Assembly: GCA_903918375.1 (NCBI GenBank)
Contig: CAIXED010000068.1
Coordinates: 1-49,100 of the forward strand
Source of the DNA: an uncultured Pseudomonadota bacterium
GTDB lineage: Bacteria; Pseudomonadota; Gammaproteobacteria; Methylococcales; Methylomonadaceae
Direction of reading: 5' to 3'
DNA: 49,100 nt
Shown here: positions 8,094 to 15,303 of the stretch, piece after piece
Position numbering within the stretch: the first letter of the stretch is position 1
Layout of the letters: each line of letters begins with the position of its first letter
Program-made: the position numbers and the translations under genes
Notes under the pieces: model-generated
Database searches by the model: none
Told to the model about the DNA's origin: nothing
Seen by the model: only the letters and a program-made list of their open reading frames with translations

Positions 8094-10240
8094 ATGCAAC
8101 TAATTGAAAGCAAGACTCGAGGTGGGTATCTATTTCAAGCAAAGCACCTTAAATTGTTAGCAACCTCAGCCTTATTACTGACTTGTGAGTTTAATCAGGC
8201 TTATGCTGTTGATGTTAAGAAAGCGACTGAGTCGAAGACCACCGCTAATCAGGAAAAACCATCCACCGAGTTAGAAACAGTGACAGTTGAGGCGGATGCG
8301 CCATTAAAAAAAACAGGCTCGATTACCACGCCTGACGTTGAAACCGCAAAAGCGACTTTGAATAAGATTGCTGGTGGCGCTAATGTGATTGATAGCAAAA
8401 GCTATACCGAAGGCCGCGTTTCTAATCTGAAAGATGTATTAGGTTATTCGCCAGGGGTTTATATCCAGCCACGATTTGGTTCAGACGAAGCCCGATTATC
8501 AATACGCGGTTCCGGTTTGCAGCGGACCTTTCATATGCGCGGCATTAATATGTTGCAGGACGGTATCCCTGTGAATTTGGCTGATGGTGGTGGCGATTTT
8601 CAAGGTGTCGATGGCTTGAATTACGATTACGTCGAAGTCTATCGCGGGGCCAATGCTTTGCAATACGGCGGGACTACTTTGGGTGGTGCTATCAACTTTA
8701 TTTCACCGACCGGCTATACAGCACCTAAGTTACAAATGCGGATGGAAGGTGGTTCTTATGGTTATCTGCGTGGTCAAGCGGCTGTGGCTGGTGTCGAAGG
8801 TAACACTGATTATTTCTTGAGTTATAGCCATACTGAACAAGATGGTTTTCGTGATCATGCCAGACAAAAGAATCACCGTTTCAGCGGTAACGTCGGTGTC
8901 AAATTATCTGATCGTTTAGAAACGCGGTTTTTTGCTGGTTATACCGATACTAACTCTCGGTTACCGGGATCTTTAACCAGTAAAGAATTGTATGAAACGC
9001 CTAGAAAATCCTCTCCCACCAATTTCATTCTTGACCAACAGCGTAATTATCAGAATTGGCGGATGGGTAATAAAACCACCTATAGTTTCGATGATAAAAA
9101 TCGTTTAGAAGTGAATGCCTTTTATTCCTACAAAGATTTGAATCACCCGATTTTCCAAGTGATTGATCAACTGACTCACGATTATGGTGGAGGGCTTCGG
9201 TTTATTTCTGAAAATGATTTGTTCGGTCATAAAAATCAGTTTGTATCAGGGCTTTTGATGCAAAACGGTGATACTGAAGACCGTCGTTATAAAAATTTAA
9301 TGGGTAAACCGGATGGATCTGCGTTAGCGGCTTACAATCTAAATGCGTTCAACTTAACCGCTTATATGGAAGATCAATTTTATCTAACTAATCGTTGGGT
9401 CGCGGTTTTGGGGGGTTCTTGGACTCAAGCTGATCGTCAGTTGAATGATTTGAAACTAGCCTCGAATAGTTTTGACGAATCCTATAATCGTTTTACACCG
9501 AAAGTCGGTGTGCGTTATGAGTTCACGCCTACGACGCAAGTTTTTGCTAATTACAGCCAAAACTTTGAGCCACCCAGTTTTGGTGAATTATCAGGCGGCC
9601 CGCTGATTACAAAAGTAAAGGATCAAAAAGGCCATACGGTTGAAATTGGTTCTCGTGGACGCTGGGATAATTTGCTGACCGAATGGGATGCGGCCTTCTA
9701 CCATACTTGGGTCGATAACGAAATGCTCAGCTTGAATGATCCACTGGGCTTACCTTTGGGAACTATCAGTGCTGATAAAACCATTCATCAAGGTATTGAG
9801 TTGGGCTTAACCCATCGGTTTTTTGATGAACGCTTGGTGTTAAGACAAAACTATATGTGGAATAACTTCCATTTTGATGGTGATCGCACCTATGGCAATA
9901 AAATGTTGGCTGGTGTGCCAGAACATTTTTATCGTGCTGATTTGGTTTATCGCTGGGATGAAGGTTTTTATCTAGGCCCTAATGTGGAATGGACGCCATC
10001 AGACTATGCTGTCGATCATGCCAATACATTGAATGCCAAGGGTTACGCTTTCTGGGAAGCAAAGTTGGTTACGCCAATAAAAAGCAAGGCTGGGATGTGT
10101 TTTTGGAAGGTCGTAATTTAACTGACCAAACCTATACCGCTACTACCGGTGTGATTGCTGATGCTAAAGGTCGGGATAGTTCACAGTTCATGCCGGGTGA
10201 TGGCATAACCGTGTATGGTGGTTTTAAGTGGAGTATGTAG
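8094..10240 (+). pseudogene. TonB-dependent outer-membrane receptor, frameshifted near its C-terminus
   Basis: The upstream frame could begin at a TTG at 8025, but ATG 8094 is preferred because it gives a signal peptide ending AYA before VDVKK. The plug domain follows (LKDVLGYSPGVYIQP, then RLSIRGSGLQRTFHMRGI and YVEVYRGANALQYGGTTLGGAINFISP). A long series of aromatic-rich beta strands makes up the barrel, with TonB-receptor phrases such as FANYSQNFEPPSFGEL. It resembles FecA-like siderophore or ferric-chelate receptors, without an N-terminal signalling domain. At about 10067 one base appears missing from a G run. The frame leaves into a spurious end at 10121, while the next frame continues as GYANKKQGWDVFLEGRNLTD and ends with a beta-barrel terminus (YGGFKWSM). 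This is either a recent inactivation or a sequencing error. Substrate unknown. Confidence 0.85.
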
Positions 10241-10256
10241 TCCCTTAGAGTCATAA

Positions 10257-10285
10257 GGCGTGCTTCGCTCCCCGCGAGGCACGCC
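10257..10285. repeat. Hairpin between convergent genes
   Basis: GGCGTGC (10257-10263) and GCACGCC (10279-10285) pair around a GC-rich loop, between the receptor stop and the stop of the facing minus-strand gene. It may serve as a terminator for either gene, but there is no clear T-run. Confidence 0.4.
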
Positions 10286-10293
10286 ACACCGAA

Positions 10294-11193
10294 TTAGCGA
10301 ACCCCTTGCAATCCCCCCGTATGCAAAACCACCAGCCTTTGCCCTTTGGCAAAATAGCCTTGCCGCATCAAATCAACAATCGCGAACAGTAATTTGCCGG
10401 TATAGATAGGCTCTAAGGCTATGCCATGTTGTTGCTGAAACTGTTCAATAAACGCTAGTAATTCTGGGCTGGATTTAGCAAAGCCGCCGTGATGGTAATC
10501 CAAGAGTAATTGCCAGTTATCGGCAGGGCGCTTGCTTAATTGTTGGATTTCATCAATTAAATAGCCGCCGTTTTTAATCGCCGCAACCCCTAATAATTGC
10601 GTCGTTGCTGGCGCTTGATTGATTAAACCCGCCAATGTGGTGCCGGTGCCGCAAGCGGTCGCTAGATAATCAAAATTCAGAGCAATTTCATCAATAATTT
10701 CACCAACCCCTTGCAAAGCCAATTCACTAGCCCCGCCTTCCGGCAGCCAATATTGACCGGCTTGTAAATCTGGCAAGCTGTCATGCTGTTTGTATTGCCG
10801 CAATTGTCGATAAGCTTCCCGCGACACAAACCGCAATTCCATTCCCCAATCTCGTAAATCGCGCAAAGTTGGATTGAAAACTGTGGGTTGTTCGCCGCGA
10901 ATATACGCCACGGTTTTTAGTCCCAAGGCTTTGCCAGCAAACGCCAGTGCATGGCAATGATTGGAATAAGCACCGCCCATGCTGACGATGCAATCAGCGT
11001 TGAGCGATAGGGCATGGTTTAGACAGTATTTAAGCTTGCGCCATTTGTTGCCGGAGATGATGGGATGCAGTAAATCATCGCGTTTGATCCACAGCTCTAA
11101 GCCGTGGCTGGCAAATTCGGCGTCAAAGATTGGCTGCAGCGGCGAGGGGGATAATTGCTGCGCCAAGCTTTGTAGGCGCGGGTGTAACTTCAA
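10294..11193 (-). CDS. PLP-dependent D-cysteine desulfhydrase / ACC deaminase family enzyme
   Basis: This 299-aa fold-type II PLP enzyme carries the PLP-lysine segment SGNKWRKLKY (near 47-56), SMGGAYSNHCHALAFAG (near 71-87) with the Asn that binds the cofactor, and a glycine-rich phosphate loop ATACGTGTTLAG (near 178-189). Family members release ammonia (and sulfide) from D-cysteine or open 1-aminocyclopropane-1-carboxylate; sequence alone does not decide between them. The start is TTG at 11193, overlapping the folP stop by 4 nt (TTGA) with AGGCG ahead of it, so it is translationally coupled to folP. Confidence 0.85.
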   Translation of the reverse strand: MKLHPRLQSLAQQLSPSPLQPIFDAEFASHGLELWIKRDDLLHPIISGNKWRKLKYCLNHALSLNADCIVSMGGAYSNHCHALAFAGKALGLKTVAYIRGEQPTVFNPTLRDLRDWGMELRFVSREAYRQLRQYKQHDSLPDLQAGQYWLPEGGASELALQGVGEIIDEIALNFDYLATACGTGTTLAGLINQAPATTQLLGVAAIKNGGYLIDEIQQLSKRPADNWQLLLDYHHGGFAKSSPELLAFIEQFQQQHGIALEPIYTGKLLFAIVDLMRQGYFAKGQRLVVLHTGGLQGVR

Positions 11194-12008
11194 ACTTGCG
11201 CCTGTTTAATCGCCCAAGCTACATCTGCCGCTTGGCGATTGGCTTTAACATCATGCACCCGAAACATCGTCACCCCCGCCATTACGCCTAAAGCGGTAGT
11301 GACAGCGGTAGCGGTGACTAACTGGCTGGGTTCACTGACATTACAAATACTGCCCATAAAACGCTTGCGACTGGTGCCCAATAACACCGGATAACCGATG
11401 GCGACTAATTGATCCAAATTAGCCAACAAATCCAAATTGTCCTGTTTGCGCTTGCCAAAACCAATCCCCGGATCAATCGCAATCAGCTCAGGTTTCAAAC
11501 CCGCGTCTAAAGCGGCTGCTACTTGTTGCTGTAACAAGCTTTTAACCTCGGTAACCACATCGGTATAAAACGGTTGGTCTTGCATAGTTTTTGGCGTGCC
11601 TTGCGCGTGCATCAAAATAATCGGCATTTGATTAGCAGCGGCAAAATGCAGCATATTGGCATCGGCCAAACCGCCAGAAACATCATTAATCAAATTGGCA
11701 CCGGCTTGCAAAGCCGCTTCAGCGACAGTGCTTAAAGTGGTATCGATACTGATGATAATCTCGGTATTAAGCTGGCGAATGGCTTTAATTGCTGGCACCA
11801 CGCGGCGAATTTGTTCATCAGCTGAAACTGGATCAGAACCGGGTCTAGTCGATTCTCCACCGACATCAATCATATCCGCGCCTTCCGCGAGCATGGTTTC
11901 CGCTTGCTGAATCGCGGCATCAAGGCCAGTAAATTTACCGCCGTCAGAAAAGCTGTCAGGCGTGACATTTAAAATGCCCATGATTTGCGGAGAGGTGGTT
12001 TTGAACAT
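11190..12008 (-). CDS. folP: Dihydropteroate synthase
   Basis: This 272-aa TIM-barrel enzyme joins p-aminobenzoate to 6-hydroxymethyl-dihydropterin diphosphate in folate synthesis. All signatures are present in order: GILNVTPDSFSDGG (about 11-24), DVGGESTRPG (about 48-57), INDVSGG, ILMHAQGTPKTMQ, IDPGIGFGKR, GTSRKRF and FRVHDV near the end. Its length is standard. The usual partners ftsH and glmM are absent; it is coupled to the PLP enzyme gene downstream. Confidence 0.96.
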   Translation of the reverse strand: MFKTTSPQIMGILNVTPDSFSDGGKFTGLDAAIQQAETMLAEGADMIDVGGESTRPGSDPVSADEQIRRVVPAIKAIRQLNTEIIISIDTTLSTVAEAALQAGANLINDVSGGLADANMLHFAAANQMPIILMHAQGTPKTMQDQPFYTDVVTEVKSLLQQQVAAALDAGLKPELIAIDPGIGFGKRKQDNLDLLANLDQLVAIGYPVLLGTSRKRFMGSICNVSEPSQLVTATAVTTALGVMAGVTMFRVHDVKANRQAADVAWAIKQAQV

Positions 12009-12050
12009 GGTTTTTAATTATTCGATTAGTGTTGGATCATTGCTGAGAGG

Positions 12051-12215
12051 TTAAACTTGGAAATTGGCAAAAGCCTCTTCATCTTCTGGACTATTCCAAT
12101 CTCTAGCTAGAGCTTGTTCACTCAATAGCGCGGTTTCATTCAATAAAATTTCTTCTTTTAGGTCTTCTGGCAATACCGCTGTTTTTTCAGTAATTTCTTC
12201 AATTAAACAATGCAT
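12051..12215 (-). CDS. Small antitoxin-like protein without a visible toxin
   Basis: A 54-aa acidic protein. I place the start at ATG 12215 because GAGG lies 7 nt upstream; the longer frame to 12257 would run into ychJ. The C-terminal ALARDWNSPEDEEAF pattern is common at the end of small antitoxins of the DUF2281-like or prevent-host-death type, where a disordered acidic tail binds a PIN or PemK-type toxin. No toxin gene is adjacent: folP is downstream and ychJ upstream. It may be an orphan antitoxin or have another role. Confidence 0.55.
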   Translation of the reverse strand: MHCLIEEITEKTAVLPEDLKEEILLNETALLSEQALARDWNSPEDEEAFANFQV

Positions 12216-12241
12216 ATAAACCTCATTTGAATGGTTGGGTT

Positions 12242-12736
12242 TTACTGCCCACAACACCGCTTAAACTTCTTCCCGCTACCACAAGCACACGGCGCATTCT
12301 TGCCTGTATTGGTCTCAACACCGACTTTATTTACCGCTTTTACCACGCCGTCCAAATACTGCCAGCGTTGGCCGTTTTTCACAAAGCGGCTGATTTCGTG
12401 CATGAAATAGTCAACACCGTCTTGCTGGTAAAAAGCTTTAAATTCCACCACGCCTTTGCTGTCACTGGCGCCGCCTTTTTTAGTGCTAATAATGCTTAAA
12501 CTTTGCCACTCGGCGGTTTCTTTAGAAAAATCAATATTGGCAGGGCGTTTGCTGCTGTCCCAGCTGGCGATTAAATACTCAGTATTCCGCAAGGCATAAG
12601 CCGTAAACCGCGAACGCATCAAATCGGCAGCGGTTTTGGGAAGCTGCTCGCCGCCGTGATAAACACCGCAGCAAGCTTGATAAGTTAAGCCAGAACCACA
12701 CCGGCAGGCTTGGGATGAGTTGATTAATGTTGTCAT
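12242..12736 (-). CDS. YchJ-family protein with two SEC-C zinc motifs
   Basis: This protein is 164 aa from ATG 12736, chosen because the family begins just before its first zinc motif; an ATG at 12766 is possible. The N-terminal CRCGSGLTYQACCG and the C-terminal CACGSGKKFKRCCG are SEC-C motifs (C-x-C-x8-C-C) that bind zinc. The middle is an NTF2-like alpha/beta domain typical of YchJ. The cellular function of YchJ is not settled. A divergent transporter gene starts 70 nt away. Confidence 0.88.
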   Translation of the reverse strand: MTTLINSSQACRCGSGLTYQACCGVYHGGEQLPKTAADLMRSRFTAYALRNTEYLIASWDSSKRPANIDFSKETAEWQSLSIISTKKGGASDSKGVVEFKAFYQQDGVDYFMHEISRFVKNGQRWQYLDGVVKAVNKVGVETNTGKNAPCACGSGKKFKRCCGQ

Positions 12737-12805
12737 AGCGGCGATTTTACCCAAATTCGGTATCATGCAGCACTTTCAATTCAACATCAGGCAAGGCGGT
12801 AATGG

Positions 12806-14035
12806 ATGCGAGTCAGTTTAAATAGCCAAATTTTTTTAGGAGCGCTGATCGGCGTGGGATTAGGTTTGTCATTCGCGCAAATCGGCGTCGAAACCCCAGC
12901 GGTTAAGCAAGCGATTTATGGCTTTAGTTTACTCGGCACGCTGTTTATCGATTTATTGAAAATGGTCTTGGTGCCATTGGTGTTTACCTCGATTGCGGTT
13001 GGGGTAGCGAATTTGCGCTTACACAGCCAATTGCATCGGGTTTGGTTGTTTACCTTGGGCTTTTTCGTGTTGTCGATGGCGTTGGCAATCGCTTTGGGAT
13101 TAAGCGCCGCCAACCTGTTTGAACCCGGCAAAGGCTTGAGTTTGGATTTATTCCACAACGCCAGTCAAAACTTTACCGCTAAACAAATGAGCTTTGCCGA
13201 ATTTGGAGCTAGCTTTTTACACGGCTTATTCGTCAACCCGTTCAAAGCCTTAGCCGAAGCCAATGTGTTGGCGATTGTGGTGTTCGCCTTGTTTTTGGGC
13301 GTGGCCTTAGTGGTCGGTGGCGAGCGTTACCGAAACATTTTGCAACTGATGCAAGAAGGCTTGGAGTTGATGCTGCGTTTGGTGGGCTGGATTATGCACT
13401 TAGCACCACTGGGGATTATGGCCTTGTTAGCGCAATTACTCGCCACCCAAAACCCAGAACTGCTGTCCAGCTTAGCCAAATTTGTCGCCGTGGTTATCGT
13501 CACCACCTTGTTACACGGTTTCGTGGTGTTGCCGTTGTTATTGTTCGCCGTCACCCGTATTTCACCGCAACGCTTTTTCCGTGGCAGCCGCGAAGCCTTA
13601 TTAACCGCCTTCGCCACCAGCTCCAGCTCGGCGACATTGCCAGTCACCTTGCGCTGTGTCGAACAGCATTTGCACGTTAAACCCAGCATCGCCGGCTTTG
13701 TCGTGCCATTAGGCGCCACTGTCAACATGGACGGCACCGCGCTTTACGAAGCCGCCGCTGCTTTGTTTGTCGCAAATCTGGCTGGCATAGAACTGGATTT
13801 CACCCAGCAACTGATCGTTTGCTTCACCACTATGATCGCCGCCATCGGTGCGCCGGGGATACCTAGTGCGGGCATGGTGACAATGGTGATGGTCTTGCAA
13901 TCGGTTGGTTTGCCAGCGGAAGCGGTGGCGATTTTGCTGCCGATTGATCGCTTGCTGGATACGGTGCGGACGATGGTCAATGTTGAAGGGGATATGATTG
14001 GGAGTTTGGTGGTGCAGGAGATGGTGGGGGAGTGA
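12806..14035 (+). CDS. Dicarboxylate/amino acid:cation symporter (DAACS family)
   Basis: This 409-aa integral membrane protein of the GltP/DctA family has eight helices plus re-entrant hairpins. The visible transport signatures are the Ser-rich hairpin TSSSSATLPVTL (near 271-282), NMDGTALYEAAAALF (near 309-323), the second hairpin AAIGAPGIPSAGMV (near 345-358) and DRLLDTVRTMVNVEGD (near 381-396). It should import glutamate, aspartate or C4-dicarboxylates with sodium or protons. AAGG lies just upstream of the ATG. Substrate specificity is not readable by eye. Confidence 0.93.
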   Translation: MRVSLNSQIFLGALIGVGLGLSFAQIGVETPAVKQAIYGFSLLGTLFIDLLKMVLVPLVFTSIAVGVANLRLHSQLHRVWLFTLGFFVLSMALAIALGLSAANLFEPGKGLSLDLFHNASQNFTAKQMSFAEFGASFLHGLFVNPFKALAEANVLAIVVFALFLGVALVVGGERYRNILQLMQEGLELMLRLVGWIMHLAPLGIMALLAQLLATQNPELLSSLAKFVAVVIVTTLLHGFVVLPLLLFAVTRISPQRFFRGSREALLTAFATSSSSATLPVTLRCVEQHLHVKPSIAGFVVPLGATVNMDGTALYEAAAALFVANLAGIELDFTQQLIVCFTTMIAAIGAPGIPSAGMVTMVMVLQSVGLPAEAVAILLPIDRLLDTVRTMVNVEGDMIGSLVVQEMVGE

Positions 14036-14385
14036 GTGGTGAGGCACCGATTGCGAATGGTGCGGGTTGGCCGAATAGCGGAACGTATTATGACGTATGG
14101 AAGTGCTTGTTTCTTCGGGCGTGGTAGATATTAGGAAAATCCCAATATGCCACTCGCGATGAAGCGTTTTGCTGCTGCTTAATATATGATTAAAGATAAA
14201 TATAATATTAAATTAACAAATATTTACCCATTAATATTATTTGTAGCAGCCTTTATTCTGCTAAAGCTATTGGGTGTACTTGTCTATTGATCCAGATACA
14301 TGTGAAGAAGATGAAGTTGATTTAGATTTAGATTTAGATTTAGATTTAGATTTAGATTGTGTTGGATGTTCTGTATATTATTGAT
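14036..14385. other. Intergenic stretch at the left edge of the AT-rich island
   Basis: The first 100 nt have the base composition of the neighbours. From about 14160 the sequence becomes strongly AT-rich and stays so to about 17280. It contains the GATTTA tandem repeat and one short frame (GTG 14274 to the stop at 14384) discussed in the findings. No gene with a credible ribosome site is seen. Confidence 0.5.
14319..14358 (+). repeat. Hexanucleotide tandem repeat (GATTTA)6
   Basis: Six perfect GATTTA units are followed by a partial GATT. In one plus-strand frame it encodes alternating Leu-Asp between an acidic segment and a short Cys-containing tail ending YY at 14381. It is a simple-sequence tract that could vary in copy number by slippage. 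Confidence 0.9.
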
Positions 14386-15177
14386 TTACTTTGGATTTTT
14401 ATAGTTTTCACTTAATAGTCGAATAAGAATTTGTGCCCATTTAATAGTATCAAATACTAATGGCTTTAATACTGGTTTTGTTCCGTGTACATCTGACATA
14501 TTTGCTCTAAGTGATTGCATCACGAAAGATGCTTGATTTAATGCTCCTTCAAAATTTTTATTGAATGGAACAATACCAGAATCTCTCCAATTTATATCTT
14601 TCAGCTCATTATTAATCGCTAAGAAAACTCCAATACTATTAAGAGAAACTTTACAACGTTCTTGAAATGATGTGGCTCCAAAATCACCCAGATTTTTAGA
14701 TTGATATATTTTATTAGTTATACTATCGACAGCGCCACATGCTGCAGAAACAGCACCACTCAAATCGCCATCCCTAAAACGTCTTGCAGATTTTAATAAA
14801 TCTGATTTTGACATTTCATCAAGTTCATATAAATCGCTTTTATCTAATATTTCAATAGGTAGTACAAAACCTTCAATAATTTGCCAACCAAGACGGGATA
14901 AGTATTTTTCTAACTTTTGTTCAACAGATGAGTTTCTTTCGAGTATTTCTTCAACTACTATATTCAAAAAATGTCGTTTTTCTTCTTCAGGAAGTTTAAA
15001 AAAAACTTGTTCAATTGTGGTTACCAATTGTCCTTTACTGGCAGATTGTTGTACTAGATGTGATATTTGGCTTTTATCGAATCCAGCAAGGCCAACGATT
15101 TCCTTAATATCATAAAAAGAAAAATCTCTTAGAATTGCACTTGCAGCATTCCAAGCCGAGTTAATGTTTAAATCCAT
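14386..15177 (-). CDS. Abi_C/HEPN-like protein, candidate abortive-infection component
   Basis: This 263-aa protein has no firmly recognised full-length family. Residues 120-260 show the layout of the abortive-infection C-terminal (Abi_C) domain: a helix SARRFRDGDLSGAVSAACGA (130-149), then after a spacer a second helix with R224 and H231 in SLRANMSDVHG. R224-x6-H231 fits the R-x4-6-H motif of HEPN RNases. Residues 15-82 are a separate helical unit (FSFYDIKEIVGLAGF and on) that loosely recalls the small adaptor or death-like domains at the N-terminus of Abi effectors; this is tentative. The start has GAGG 5 nt upstream. It is AT-rich and follows the Mrr-nuclease gene on the same strand. RNase activity is inferred. 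Confidence 0.6.
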   Translation of the reverse strand: MDLNINSAWNAASAILRDFSFYDIKEIVGLAGFDKSQISHLVQQSASKGQLVTTIEQVFFKLPEEEKRHFLNIVVEEILERNSSVEQKLEKYLSRLGWQIIEGFVLPIEILDKSDLYELDEMSKSDLLKSARRFRDGDLSGAVSAACGAVDSITNKIYQSKNLGDFGATSFQERCKVSLNSIGVFLAINNELKDINWRDSGIVPFNKNFEGALNQASFVMQSLRANMSDVHGTKPVLKPLVFDTIKWAQILIRLLSENYKNPK

Positions 15178-15220
15178 AAAAACCTCATAGTTTACTTTAT
15201 TAAGGGCAATGGCTAAGTTC

Positions 15221-15302
15221 TGTAGGTTCGGCGTCAGCCGTAACCTAACACGTTGGCCTTCGATTGTTGGGTTACGCTCTATCGAGCGAACCCAACCTAC
15301 AC
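15221..15302. repeat. Double-hairpin intergenic repeat between the two island genes
   Basis: The outer arms GTAGGTT (15222-15228) and AACCTAC (15294-15300) enclose two hairpins. One is GGTTCGGC/GCCGTAACC (15225-15245) and the other GTTGGGTTACGCTC/GAGCGAACCCAAC (15266-15296); each has one bulged A or T. Unlike the flanking genes it is GC-balanced, so it looks like a chromosomal mobile palindromic repeat that landed in the island. It could attenuate or process the shared transcript. Confidence 0.75.
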
Positions 15303-15303
15303 C

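Noticed and set aside
13327-14047. Long antisense frames opposite the DAACS gene
   Set aside because: They lie opposite a well-supported gene, are rich in Asn/Lys/His from codon mirroring and match no family.
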